The notes beneath the pieces are model-generated. The model saw only the letters and a program-made list of their open reading frames with translations, did not search any database and had not been told where the DNA came from. The translations under genes were made by a program, and so were the position numbers. A stretch of 64,000 nt of DNA from Notamacropus eugenii (taxonomy: Eukaryota > Chordata > Mammalia > Diprotodontia > Macropodidae). Below are positions 1 to 12,393 of this stretch, in pieces (position 1 is the stretch's first letter; each line of letters starts with the position of its first letter). The stretch covers positions 148,756,356 through 148,820,355 of the forward strand of contig NC_092875.1 in assembly GCF_028372415.1 (NCBI RefSeq), read 5' to 3'.

Positions 1-1235
1 CCTCAAGTATATGACTGCATGTAGTAAAAGTATTATGTGATAATCATATATTACAGATGTTCCTGTCTCAGTACCAGAAAACTATGGCTATGGCTACATT
101 ATTGATTTAGTGATACTAGACACACAAAATATTCAAATTCTTTTAAAATTTGCATTAATATCTTATTTTCCCATTTAAAATTTCCCATTGTTTTCTCCAG
201 TCCCAGATTGCCATTCCAGAATAAAAATAATTTTAAAAAAAACTGATCAGCAAAACTTGATGAATTCATTTATCTAATCTGAGATAGATTGATTCTGTAG
301 TGTACCACATCTCTATTCCTTCACCTCTAAAATGAAATATTTTATATCTCTTCTTTGGCACCAAGTTTGGTCATTCATTATAATTTCATAGCATTCTCTT
401 TTTAGCTTCCCTTTCCATGTCCATCCTAGAGAACTCATCTCTTATAACCAAGAATTTTTTTAAAGATAAAAAAAAGAAAAATCATCAGAACCAATAAATG
501 TTTCAGAAAAAGATGTTATCTATAATATTCCCCATCTGCTGACTCCTACCCATTTTATCATATCCTGTGATTGTTTTTCTTTTCTATTCATACTATTGCT
601 TTCTTAGTTTTGCTTATTTCACTTAGCGTCATTTCAGACAAATCTTGCCATGCTTTCATCATTCAAGATAGTAATGATTCATCTCATTCATGTGCCACCC
701 TCTGTCCTTTACTTAATTCATGTACATTTACTCATTTTCTAGGTCTTTTCTACTACAAAAAGTGAAGCTATAAACATTTTGGTATATATAAAACGTTTGT
801 TTTTGTCATTGACCTTCCCTGGGGTATATGCCTAGAATTGAGTTGAATTTCAGTGAGTAAACTGGTATTTTGTTAGTAGAGAAGGAATGAAAAAAAATCA
901 TTATCACACCAGTGTCAGCTGTCTGTTCAAGGAAGATGCATGGAAATTGAATGGGAATCATGGCAAGGTAATATTATACCACTATCTGAGAATGCTCTAC
1001 CAATCTTCCCTAAAGGTGTGTCATTTACCAGCTATTTCAGAGCATTTCTACTATATTAGGTTTTTTAAGTAAAAGAAAATATTTTAACTAGGGAGATATA
1101 ATCAGCAATTTGAATAAGTTTTAAAACTAATATGTAAGAGTTATAAGAAAATATAATAAACATTCTAACAACTAAAAATTAATCTTTAAATATATCAGAA
1201 CAAGAAAGTATAACACCAGTTTTATTTCTGCTTAG
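1..1235 (+). other. UBR5: UBR5 last intron (3' part)
   Basis: This is the intron before the terminal UBR5 coding exon; it ends in a pyrimidine-rich tract and an AG at 1234-1235. I see no further UBR5 coding exon in it. Its middle (about 440-860) is an old LINE-1 copy listed separately. The intron begins before the window, so its full size is unknown. Confidence 0.8.
440..865 (-). mobile_element. LINE-1 3'-region fragment, antisense
   Basis: Read on the minus strand this resembles the end of L1 ORF2 and the region after it. The tell-tale part is the 'ctactacaaaaagtg...ctataaacattttggt' stretch near 750-785, which recurs at 10864-10900 and 60450-60485. It is old, diverged and 5'-truncated. The ends are approximate. 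Confidence 0.6.
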
Positions 1236-1448
1236 GTTTACTTTTGGACATCAAGTCCATCATTGCCTGCCAGTGAAGAGGGATTTCAGCCTATGCCATC
1301 AATCACAATAAGACCACCAGATGACCAACACCTTCCTACAGCAAACACTTGCATTTCTCGGCTTTACGTCCCACTGTATTCCTCTAAACAGATTCTCAAA
1401 CAGAAATTGTTACTCGCCATTAAGACCAAGAATTTTGGTTTTGTGTAG
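1236..1448 (+). CDS. UBR5: UBR5 terminal coding exon (HECT E3 ubiquitin ligase C-terminus)
   Basis: UBR5 (EDD1) is a very large, mostly nuclear HECT-type E3 ubiquitin ligase. This exon encodes its last 70 residues, from [16 protein letters not shown] to the terminal KTKNFGFV, then a TAG stop at 1446-1448. It is the C-lobe of the HECT domain. The catalytic cysteine that carries the ubiquitin thioester is the TGC at 1350-1352, in [17 protein letters not shown]. It lies 32 residues from the C-terminus, which matches Cys2768 of the 2799-residue human protein. The exon opens in phase 0 after an AG acceptor at 1234-1235. No break is visible. Earlier exons lie outside the window. The identification rests on near-perfect agreement with the vertebrate C-terminus as I know it. 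Confidence 0.97.
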   Translation, partial: VYFWTSSPSLPASEEGFQPMPSITIRPPDDQHLPTANTCISRLYVPLYSSKQILKQKLLLAIKTKNFGFV

Positions 1449-2396
1449 AGTATAAAAAGTGTGTATTGCTGTGTAATATTACTAGCTAAGTTTTGTAGAT
1501 TTTTCCATTTGTCTATAAAAGTTTATGAAAGTTAATGCTGTCATGCCCCTGGTGGTACTTTAATGATTAAATGCAAACATTCCTATACCAAGTTTGTAAC
1601 CTATAGGTCTAAGGAGCACTAGCAACATTTGTCTGTAACTGTTTGCTAGTCAATAACTTCTTGGCCTAACCCCAGCCAAAGATGACAGCAGAACAATATA
1701 ATTTACACTGTGATTTATCTTTTTGCTGAGGGGGAAAAATGTAAAATGTTCTGAAAATTCACTGCTGCCTTTGTGGAAAGTGTTTCAGCAAAGGTTCTTG
1801 TATAGAGGGAGTAGGGAATTTCAAAATAAAAAATTAAGTATGTTCTGTGTTTTCCTTTTAACTTTTTTATGGTGTTTAATTTGTGGTTGGCTGCAATTGT
1901 GTATCATGTATATTGAACTTGTAAAAAGTTCTTGACATTCAGATCTTAGAGTTGAAATCACTTTACCTATGAAAACCACTTTCATTGAGGTTTGTTTTGG
2001 TTACATTGAACTCTAGGACATTAGATGATATCACTAATATTTTGCATGAAATTTGTTCATTTGAGTGAGGGTTTTTTGTATACATAAGGCGGGGCCAATG
2101 CACAATACTTTATATCACAGTCAACATTTTTTTTGTATCCCTATTACAATGGGCAGTCAGTCAGGAGGTTACTCCACTTAAGTTCTAATTTCACATTTGT
2201 ACTAAGGTGTTTCAGTTATGTAAACTCAGCCTGGGCACTTTCTGATAACTGTAAAATGTTTTATAAGATCATGATTATTGAAGATACATTTTGGAAAATT
2301 TTAATGTTCGTGAGCAGCTTAACTACTTTTGTATCTAGCCTTTTTTAAGTATCTTGTTACATTTACTTTTTTAAATAAAGAAATTACAGAAGAAAT
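1449..2396 (+). other. UBR5: UBR5 3' untranslated region
   Basis: This is AT-rich noncoding sequence after the UBR5 stop. Two canonical AATAAA hexamers are present, at 1825-1830 and 2374-2379. The second would give a 3'UTR of about 0.95 kb, close to the length I know for the mammalian gene. I see no repeat in it. The exact cleavage site is inferred. Confidence 0.7.
2374..2379 (+). terminator. UBR5: Probable UBR5 poly(A) signal
   Basis: This is a canonical AATAAA about 930 nt after the UBR5 stop codon. An alternative upstream hexamer at 1825-1830 could give a shorter transcript. Confidence 0.6.
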
Positions 2397-2399
2397 GTC

Positions 2400-5300
2400 A
2401 AGTCATATTGAAGAAACAATAGTTTTTATTTATGTAACCTGTATATTTTTAAACTAACTACAATACACTAGACACGGTTATGAGCTTAACAAATTTCTGA
2501 TTTTAAGACTTAAAAAAGCTTTTGTGTATATGGATTATAAAGAAACAGAAGTAATTTAGTCTACATTTTACAGTTAGCAGAGAATCCTGAATGGCACAGG
2601 CCAGACAAGCCCATTCATTTTAAATATTTATTTTCAAGAGGGCATTTATTTCTGGCCCTTATATGAAATTGATATGTAGTCATTCGGAACATTCATTCAT
2701 TTAGACCACTTTAAGTAGAGACACTTTATAAAAGTATATCAGTTAGGACTTTTTTTAATTTTAGAAGCCCACACAAACATTCTTAAGTTCTTACAGTTTT
2801 AGAATTTTCCATGTAATCTGCTATAGGAGCTGCTTTTTTCATCTTTTATTACTGCTTCAAAATAGGAATACTATGCTTAGGATACAAAAGAGTCATTTTA
2901 CTTGTTTGTAAGAAGGCTAGAGTAGAGTTCTACTTTTTGCCTCCTTTGCAGTGCCCCTGACTTGTTGAGAGAGACAATGTGACTTGCTTGGAGTTGATAT
3001 TTACCATCTTTTTCTTGCAACATAATTGCTAAGTGCATAGTAGTACTTAATTGCTAAGTGGATCATTATCAAATTCATTGATTTTATTGGAGACACTTAT
3101 GACATACTGTGTTGTTTTTTTTGTAATTTTTGGAAAAGTAGCAATTAGATTAATGTTAGGGTGATAAGCAATTTGATGGAAATTTAGTTTTGACTAGAAT
3201 TCCTTACATTAATTTATAAGATCAAACTTGCCTTTTTAACCCTAAAACGTGAACATGATTTTTAAAATCTCGAATGAAAAAACAATTATTTTTAAAAATC
3301 AGAAAATCTAATCTATCAACCCTTCCTAAGCAAAAGTTTTGGTCAAAATGAATTAACAAAAAGTAGGGTAATTTTAAGTGAAGTATGAAAGTCTTTTACA
3401 TTCAAATGTAAAATCAAGTTTCTTTGGGTCTCAGCTTTTCAAGTTTTAAAATAATGCTGTACCATCCACCATCTTCATTAATAATGGTAGGTTATCAAAA
3501 TAATCTGTACAGTGTCTTATGGGCATAGGTTTATGTAATAGATGGCTATTTCAGAAGTATTTGGACCAACTGTACTCCACAGCATTGTAAAAGTGCTAGA
3601 AAAGTATAAATTATTTCCCACTTTGCATTCTACATTGGGAGCTATTCTTTAGATTCCTCTCTGAAAGCCTAAGAAAATGTGGAGGTTTATTTTGCTTTCT
3701 AATGAGAAAGAGACAGGAATTTCTGTTTTACGTTAAAGCTATGATGTTGTTTTCTTGGTTTGCTCTTCTTCCCCGCTAAAACCCCCCCATGTCTATGGAA
3801 TATAATTTATCAGTGTGAAAGCTCCCTGCCATTGGTATTTTCTACCAATATACTGTCCTAGCATGTGACATCCAGGCAATCTTACAAATATATTTAGGTA
3901 CTTATTCTGATTATTGTTTTAAAAGAAGTACCTTTATTTCATTGCTGTTTATGCACATAAATTGAAAATATTTTAATTGGTAGTCATTCAACAAAAGAGG
4001 TAAATATAAAAAAAGCATGTAGATAGGTCTTTCTTACTTTTGCTGTTTACTATTGTAAGAAAGTGCATTGAATGAAAATTATGGCCTTCAAGGGTTGTTT
4101 AAACATGGCATTATCTCTATAAAGGTTTGAAACTCAGATGCAAGTAATTACACTGGCTTCAGCAACCCTGTTGCTGTTCTGTGGAATTTTTCAGACTGTA
4201 GGGGAAGAGAAAATTATTGGATTCTATCTACATCATTGAATGTAGCAGCAACATGTAAAGTTGTTCTTAATGGAAAAAGTTGTTAAAACTTTTAAAAAAT
4301 GAAGTCCATTGGCAGAGGGTTAGAATTGTTATCCTCTAAAATATAAAACATTACCAAGAATTGCCTTTATTAAGTAGTTTGAAACAGCAGTGTTTGATAA
4401 ATTTCAGAAAAGAGTTTTCTTATAATTACTAAACTTCTTAGGGAAATTTAGAACCAAGGAGGTATGGGGAATAATTTTAATAATGTGTTTATCATTTATC
4501 AAAGCATACCCAAAGCTCAGCCTTGATTTCTTTATCAAAAGCTTTTAAGTAGAAAGTGGTATATGTCATGAACAAACCATTTTTCTCCTGAAATTTTCTG
4601 TTTCTGTTAAGTTTTAAAGGAATTGTGCAAAAGAAATTATTTTTACTGTTATATTTTTATTTCACTTTCTTTAAAATTTATTTCTGTGGAGTAACTATTG
4701 CTAATTACTTTTAAAAATTATACATTTTAATAATCAGTTCGTTAAATCATGACATTTTCACCCTAAAGTTTGAATAGAGTCTGCCCGTTAACAGGTAAGC
4801 TGATTCTTGAGAGCACTGCTGTGTGTTGAGCATTTCTCTTTGAAATAGTTGTTAATGATCACAGTGAAATAAGGCTATTTCAGAAGCTTGAAGATGATGT
4901 ATGCTTAATTCATGGACAAGTTTGTTGTTCTTTACTTTGGCTTGGATTCTTAAAGTTGGCAAATGTTAGAAGTATTTGTAGCCATAGCAGAATATCTTGT
5001 AGATATAATCCATGCTGGCCTCCTTCTTAATTTAAAATGTTTTATTTCACTATGTCTAGTGATATTACGAATGTTTTTCTTTTTACAGAAATAGAGGTTA
5101 GTGATAACCGGGAGAATATTTATTCAAAGGCACTGAGAAGCAAGTTCCTGAGCTTATCAGGTTGAGGATTCAGTTTCTTATAGGTTCCTTAAATGTAGAG
5201 CCCATTTTCAATTTTTACCTATCCCCAGAGGTCATTCACCTTGTTATCTTGAACACAACTTTCTGATCCTGTCATAGACTGAAGTGGAAAGGACTTTAGA

Positions 5301-5536
5301 GAACCAGTCTAAAGAATTTCAGTTTCTACAGATATCCTTAAAATTGACTTAACATCTTCCCAAGTGCTATAATTTTCCCAGTTACTTCAGTAGCATCTTC
5401 TAGCTCCATGTACAATCAATTATGTGGCATTGTTCCTTGCAACAACTCTCAAGTGTCTCTTGTCCATTCCTCCTGCTACCTAGTTTGAGTTTTTATCACT
5501 TTGCTCCAAGATTATTATATTAGTCATGTAATTACC
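2400..5536. other. Repeat-poor intergenic stretch
   Basis: About 3.1 kb of AT-rich sequence with no open frame of note, no recognisable transposon, no RNA gene and no simple repeat. It could hold extra UBR5 3'UTR sequence, regulatory DNA or just old unique sequence. I cannot tell these apart from the sequence alone. Confidence 0.5.
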
Positions 5537-7732
5537 TGTAGTACCCAATGTGATATTCACAGCACCTATGAGAGCCATCAATATTATGCAGGCACAATTC
5601 TGAATTGCAAAATATAACAGACTCTCCACATGGAAGACAGCCAAAACATTTATTCAGACACCAGAAACCCAAATCCACCATAATTTATATACAGTGACGA
5701 TGCAGAGGGCAACACCAGCCCCAAGCCTTCCCTCTGTTAGGTTTGCCACAAACACCACAAATCACAAATGGGATCACTTAAACAAAATGCCCTTCTCTCA
5801 CCACCAGCCAGCTGCCTGCTTGCCTCCATCCTTCAGTTCTGACCTCACCAATATTTTTTTCAGCTCTGCTCTAACTCTGCCTCTTCTTGTTCCACCCATT
5901 CAGGAAATTTGACTGCAGGCTTCATGTGACTTAGACTTACATGTGACCTGCATGTCACATGGGCCTATTAATGAATGGGAAAGAGCTTATTTAGATTACC
6001 ATTACATTGGGCCCCAGTATTCATTAACTGGTATCAATAGAATTGTAACAGGAATAACAGAAAGTAAACATATAAAATAGTATCCCAAGGTGGGGCTTGA
6101 GCAGAAGCACCCTATCACTCCCCCCTTGAACGCATGGGGTCCAAAGTCGTGGGGTGAGGGTCAAGTCTTTTCTTCCATAGCTACTTCCTGCTGAAATTGG
6201 ACATAGAGCTTTCCCTGCCCCAAGAGGTCCCATTCAAGGGGTCAGTAATTTATCAGGCATCTGGAGCTTGGTCGATGCCAGTCCAGGGCTATACATCACA
6301 GTCATGGACAGAGGGGTGACATCTGGCTTAAGCAATCAGGCATCTGCGATGGAGGGTACTAGGTATGCAGAAAACTAATCTGACAAGGTGAACAGACAAA
6401 AAGCTAAGAAGAAACAAGGAAACAATAACCAGAAGCAGGGTAAATTCAAGGTCAGCCATGCTTCTGGAATCCATGAACCCACTATCATGGCCTCATTCAC
6501 TGTTTACTGTTTTCTAATTTGCAGTTTTGGCCTTATTATTTCTGGCTACAGGTATACTTTCTTTAATCTGAGCAGGGGCCTTGCCAATTTCCAATTTTCA
6601 CTGCAGGTGTTATGAACTTGGATACAATGTTTCAGGAGGATCTGTAGGAGCCGTTCTTATTTCTCTGCTCAGTCTAATATCAAGACCCGTTCCTTGATAC
6701 ATTTTTGTATAGTTCATTAGTTGCAATGCCATCCCCTGATTCTGGTAGGTGTTTGGGCTCCAATCAAGCCCAGCCTGTGCAAGGGTTGCATTCAACTTCT
6801 TGTTACTTTTTGATTCTTTTTGTGAGCTAAACCACAGCTTTTTCTTCTGCCACCTGAGACTTTCTAGCTTACTCTTCTAAAGGAGAATTTAAACACTGCA
6901 GGATAAAAAGTTTCTCATGCAAACCAGCAAACTTCCTTTCTATCTGAGCTTTCTCTTCCAGCAGCTTGTCTCTGCTTTTACACGAGGCAATAACTTGCTA
7001 GCTAGACCCACCCTCTCCCACGTACCCCTGCCACTGGTTCTATTGTTTTTCCCTGCAAACATCTTTCTAAATCTTTGGGTCCTCCCTTCTGTAAACTCAG
7101 TTCCCAGTTTTCACAGTCCTGTGCTTTTAACCCATTCTCTTGCTAGGGAAGAGTAAGGTAAATACTCCCATCCTGGGATATCCATTTGTTTTTCTAAAGC
7201 CTTTCTGTCTCCAAATAGAGGTCTGATATGTCGTGATCCCATCTTTGTCACCATTTGTAGTGCCAATGCAATATTCATAGGGCCTACAGCAGCCATGAAT
7301 ATGCAGGTGCAAGTCTGAATTGCTAAATACAACAGACTTGCCGCATGGAAGGCAGAACAAAAACGTTAATGCAGACACCAGAAAGCCAAATCCATCTTAC
7401 TCTATACAGAATAACAATGCAGAGGACAATGCTAGCCCCAAGCTTTTTCTCTGTTAGGCTTCCCACAAACTAGCTCCCATAAGTCACAAAAAAGATCCCT
7501 TAAACAAAATTTCCTTCTCTCACAGCCAACAGCCTGCCTGCATCCTTCACTTCTGACTTCACTAACCAATTTTTTTTTTCAGCTCTGCTCTAGCTCTGCC
7601 TCTTCCTGTACCACTCGTTCAGCAAACTCCTCCCACCACAGGCTCCATGTGACTCAGACTTCCACGTGACCTGCAGTTCACATGGGCCTATTAATGAATG
7701 GGAAAGATCTTCCCATTTAAATTACCATTACT
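5537..7732 (-). mobile_element. Internally deleted ERV provirus, ERV-L-like, two LTRs
   Basis: Two related LTRs in the same orientation flank 1249 bp of internal sequence. The 3' LTR is 5537-6006 and the 5' LTR is 7256-7732. The inner end of each copy starts TGTAGT on the plus strand; 5537-6006 ends ATTACA and 7256-7732 ends ATTACT, one base off. The likely 5-bp target duplication is ttacc (5532-5536) against ttagc (7733-7737), 4 of 5 matching. Next to the 5' LTR the minus strand reads TGGTGACAAAGATGGGA (7238-7254), which matches a leucine-tRNA primer site at about 13 of 17 positions, as in ERV-L. An AATAAA on the minus strand (5649-5654) agrees with the orientation. A full ERV has 5-8 kb of coding sequence, so most gag-pol is missing. 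The element is defective. Confidence 0.7.
6610..6795 (-). pseudogene. Short open frame inside the ERV, probable retroviral remnant
   Basis: This 61-residue open stretch on the minus strand lies inside the deleted ERV and is the longest frame that follows its orientation. It has no catalytic motif I recognise: no protease DTG triad, no reverse transcriptase YxDD, no zinc knuckle. It may be a relic of gag or of another internal region. I make no functional claim. Confidence 0.3.
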
Positions 7733-7839
7733 TTAGCCTAACCTTCTAAATCAGTCCTAGGATCAAGATATGGCATAGACCTCAAAGGACCTTAGAGATT
7801 ATTTGGTATAATCCTCTCATGTTTACCTTCACCTGATCA

Positions 7840-8960
7840 ATTTGATCAGGTCATGCCTATTCAAAAGTTCCTGTCTCCCTTTACTGGTTCCTCTGAACCC
7901 TTTAAGGTTCTCTGAATTTATCCTTGATCCTTTTCTCTATGCTTGCTCAACAATCTCATTTACTCCTGTGTTTTCAGCTACCATCTCTCAGCAACAAGAT
8001 GATACCCTTGGCCTTGACCTCTTTTCTGAACTTCAGACCTACATTGATGCCCTTCTCTACTTTAAACTCATTATGTCCAAAAACAAATTCAACTTCATCC
8101 TAACCCTTCTGACTTTTCTACTTCTGTTGGTAGCATCACCAGCTACTCTGCTTTCCATGTTTATAACTTTGGACTTAAACCACATTGGTGTAACCCCCTA
8201 GCATATAGTAAGGCTGAATAAATGTTAATTAATTTTTCTCCCTCATCTTTCCATTGCTTTATATCTCTTATAATCATTTTCTCTCTCCTTTCTCTTCCTA
8301 TTCTTTTTCTTCTGCTGCTACTTCAGTACAACTACTTGCCTGAACTTTGTGATATGTAATATACAATATTATGTAAGTCAGCTGGTAAGTCTACTTTCTG
8401 GCGGTCCCCTATTATCTAACCTACGTACTGCTGTCATAGTAAACTTATTTTTACACATACATATAAAAGTGAAATCTGGTCACTCATTTGTTGCCTTTTG
8501 AATACAAAAATCAAGTTTCTTCACATGACATTCAAAGATTTCCATAATCTAATATAACCTTGCTTTTTCATGTTTATTCCCTTTACAAGTTGTGTTCTAG
8601 CCAACTTAGAATACTATGTCCTTCAAACATGCCCTGTACTTTAGTCCCTCCACACCTTAATTCATTAAGACTTCTTGAAATGCCCTTCTTCATCTTTTGA
8701 ATTCTTCCTCATCTTTTAAAGCCCAACTCATTACATCTTCTCTACAAATATTTCCTTGGCCACTTTATTCTCATCTATAATAAAATAGCTTCTTTAGATG
8801 TCACAAAGTACTGTTCTAAACATTTTTTCCATGTAATCACTTATCTGTAATGGTGTTTGATTTTTTAAAAATTTGTTATAGTCAGCACTTATTTACAAAA
8901 CCCTAATCCAGTGCTTCATGTTGTGGAGGAAAGCATTCTGGATTCTCAAAAGCTATTATC
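7840..8960 (+). mobile_element. L2/L3-type LINE remnant
   Basis: Sense-orientation relic of a CR1-superfamily LINE. Phrases typical of the L2 ORF2 3' half occur, such as the text around 7990-8110, and the 3'-half pattern at 8480-8830 of pyrimidine-rich sentences built on ctggtcactc, tgccctgtac and cccaactcat. It is highly diverged and no intact frame remains. The plus-strand open frame of 119 codons at 7842-8201 falls inside it and has no other support. Confidence 0.5.
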
Positions 8961-10324
8961 TTTGACAACCTCTCTAGCATGCTGGAAAAATTTCAAATAT
9001 GTTCTAGAAAGCAAACAAGACTGCTTTCTGAGTACTTTTCCAGCAAGGTTTGGAGAGGTTTGTTACCATTAGGTTGGCCACTTGGTGAATTATTTCTTCA
9101 TGGCAACATATGAAATAAATCCATTATGTCCCTCTCCCTGTTTGTAGTAACAGTGGCAAGGTTGATGGTAGAAAAGGGGTTAGAGGGTACTTAAATAACA
9201 TTTCTTGTGCCATAAAGTGTCAATTTGGAAGATCTTAAGTGATTAGTTTTACTGTATCCAATCAAATATGATAACCCTAAATATGAGATACTTGTTAAGT
9301 GACTAATGAGTAAACATATTACTTGAGGAAATGAATAATATTGCTCTTGACATGCTCACTATAATCAGAATACAAAAGAAAGTTAAATGGAATAATCTCA
9401 CAAATACTTCTCAGAGAAATCAGTCAACATTTATTATTTTCTATGTACCAGGCTCTTTAAGTACCTTGAGGTATTTGTTATTTTTTCCTTCAAAGACAGC
9501 AAGAAACACTTCATGGTATGTTCATCACCAAAGTGCTCCTGATAAACATTGCAGCAAGACCACCATAAGAGGTAATTACAGTTTATGTGCCAACATCTGT
9601 AGTGAAGTTTTTAATTGGTTGAATAGAAGACCTTCCATGTTAAAAATACTTTTAAGACTCTGGTTTTAATGCAGATATGGGCACAAAGAAATACAATAGG
9701 AAAATATATATTGGGATATGTGGTTCTGGAGCAAGAAATGAGGTAAGCCAAAGGCTTCTTGCATATCTGTCAAATACTTCAAGAAGGAAGTCAAGGTGAT
9801 TAACATGGTAAGTACCAATAACATCAAAAAGCTGAAATTGATTATATCAGAAAATATCACTGGTGTGACTCATTTCTGATTTAGCTGATTATACATGGGA
9901 AACGTATAAAAGAAAATACATCACCACTGTTATTTCCAAAAGAAAATGGATGACATAAATCAACACAGACACTAAAAGGGCCTAGAAACCAATCAGTAAA
10001 CATTTGCCCTCCTTGCAAAGCAGAGAGAAATGGTAGTGAAACATCACTTTAAGATTTTAACTCATTTGTAAAGTCATGGAGTGGGGATGGTGGAAAACAA
10101 GACATAATCACAAAACAACAAAAATCCCTTCAGGGGAGGAACAAATTTTACAGGAAACTTTTTAGGAGCCAACTAAGGAAGATCATTCTGAGGCCATTAT
10201 GAACAAAAATGGAAGATGATTGAGGAATGGTAAAGATCTTTAAAAATGTCGCGTGTGTGTGTATGTGTGTGTATGCATGTATATAAAGTATTCTTAAAAG
10301 TTTTTTCTGAATGATTTGGAGGGA
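8961..10324. other. Intergenic, mostly unassigned
   Basis: I see no gene. A short L2-tail-like piece (minus orientation) lies at about 9420-9475. A short (TG)n tract lies at 10251-10278. Confidence 0.4.
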
Positions 10325-10920
10325 CTTTATTTTTTTAATATTTTTCCCAATTACACGTAAAGACAATTTTTACCATTTAAAAAAAATTGAGTGCCAAATT
10401 ATCTCCCTCCATAAGATCATTAGCAGCTTTAGGTTATGTAGGTGTAATCATGTCAAACATTTTTCATATTAGTCATGTTGTGAAAGAAGAAATAGATCAA
10501 AAGAAAACCATGAAAAAAATATAAAGTGGAAAATAGTACACTTTGATCTGCATTCAGACTTCATCAGTTGTTTCTCTGGATATGGATAGCATTTTCCATC
10601 ATGAGTCCTTTGGAATTGTCTTGGACCATTGTATTGCCGAGAAAAACTAAGTGGTTCATAGTTGTTCATTGTACAGTGTTGCTCTTACTGTATACAATAT
10701 TCTTCTGGTTCTGCTCACTTCACTTTGCATCAGTTTGTGTAAGCCTTTTCAGGTTTTTCTGAAATCTGCCTGCTCGTCATTTCTTGTAAGCACAATGGCA
10801 TTGCATTCATATACCACAGCTTTTCAATTGATGGATATCCCCTCAATTTCCAATTCTTTGCCACTACAAAAAGGACTGCTATAAATATTTTTGTACATGT
10901 AGGTCCTTTAAAATGTAATT
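10325..10920 (-). mobile_element. Marsupial LINE-1 3' end, antisense
   Basis: The minus strand gives the last part of L1 ORF2 and the 3' tail. It is recognised by the run 'attcatataccaca', 'gatggatatcccctcaattt' and 'ctataaatatttttgtacat' (10808-10900), which are the complements of conserved L1 3'-end sequence. The T-rich end at 10328-10345 is the complement of the A-rich tail. The copy is 5'-truncated and its frame is broken. Confidence 0.75.
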
Positions 10921-10934
10921 GTGTTCTTCAACAT

Positions 10935-11245
10935 GTGTGTGTTCATCCTTCGTTGCATGAAGAAGACCAGAGAAATAATGACATGACTTGCACTTGACTT
11001 TGTTTTGAGTGAGGGAGGGCTCTGCAGGTCGCCAGCCTCACTTCTCCAGAGCAATGTGAATCCAGTGACCAGATATTCATCAGGATGACTGGAGATGACT
11101 CAGGATGAGGCAGTTGGGGTTAAGTGACTTGCCCAAGGTCACACAGCTAGTGAGTGTCAAGTGTCTGAGGTGAGATTTGAACTCAGGTCTTCCTGACTCC
11201 TGCACTGGTGCTCTATCCACTGCACCACCTAGCTGCTCATTTTCT
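10935..11245 (+). mobile_element. Marsupial SINE with CORE/MIR-like 3' half
   Basis: The 5' part (gaagaagaccagagaaat and onward) is followed by a MIR/CORE-like body: 'ttaagtgacttgcccaagg', 'cacacagctagtgagtgtc', 'tttgaactcaggtcttcct'. It ends near 'ctgcaccacctagctgc'. It lies directly beside the antisense L1 end. I do not know its exact family name. Confidence 0.65.
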
Positions 11246-12393
11246 TCAATAACACTGTTGCTAAATGACTACTCTCACTACCTTCTACCCATAATACAAC
11301 AGTCCTTAATAACAAATTAATATAGTAAAGAGCAACAGTTGGTCAAGTCTGGAAAATTTTGCTTCCTTTTGTATCTACTGTCATGGTTTCTTCCAAGTGC
11401 AACCGCTATATCTGGATGTTAACATCACAGTCACTGTTATGGCTGTATAAGAAAGTAAAAATGTCACCAAAGCCATCTTCTTCACTGCCACCTCCCCAAA
11501 AGTGGAAAGATCTGAACTAAATGAAGAATACACATATTTGGGCTGGAGGAAACACACTTTTGAGAAATTGATTCTTATTAAGGGGGATGATTTTTTTTTT
11601 AATGGGAAAAATTCTGATCTTAAATTACCAGCCTATAGACAGATCTCTTTCATAGCTCTACACAAACTTCACGACTCTTTGATAGCATTTTAATGAAAGT
11701 TTGAGACAGCCTTTTCCCAAATGATATCCTAGAGCATATGTTGTTGACTTGAATGGTGTAAAAAATAAAAGATCATAGGTCTAAACTTAGAAGGGGGCCT
11801 AGATGACTAAATGTCTAAAATGCTTCATTATATGGAAGAAACAGGCCCAGGCAGAATTAAATGTCTTGCTAAATTCACAAAGATAGTATGCTGTAAATGT
11901 CTGAGATAGGATTTGGAAGTCCTGTTCTGACTCCAAAACCCATGTTTTCACTGTACTACAGTACATTTGTTTATTATTTGTTGAACATTTGAAAAGCATT
12001 TGGTTGAACCAAAGGATACTTTAAAAATTCTCCAACAAGGTGACTTCCATAAAATGAGACTCATTGAAAGATCTAACAAGAGAACTTTAACTTCATTCTG
12101 ATTATTAATATTGGCCTAAAATAGAGAGGTAAGTGCCAAAGATTTTTGCCACCCTCACAGACAATTTGTGTCAGATTCCAAATGGTAAAGGGATTTTCTA
12201 TAGATGGTGAGATGCCACAGATACTGTTTATGGATGATGCTGATCACATCAAGCTTCTAAACATCACAGAATCTCCTAAATGAGATCCATCATCACTTAA
12301 GAATTCAGCCTAACTTTCTACATAGGAAAAAGGAAATGAATAATGCTAGTTGATTAGTCTTTTGTTCAGAATTTGGATAGACATGTTGTAGAA
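11246..12393. other. Intergenic, one SINE relic
   Basis: No gene seen. About 11785-11965 resembles a decayed CORE-type SINE body. It has a cacaaagatagta block like 'cacacagctagta', then 'atttggaagtcctgttctgactc'. The rest is unassigned. Confidence 0.4.

Noticed and set aside
7842..8201. 119-codon open frame upstream of RRM2B
   Set aside because: It is contained in an L2/L3-type LINE remnant and has no promoter, no splice support and no domain.
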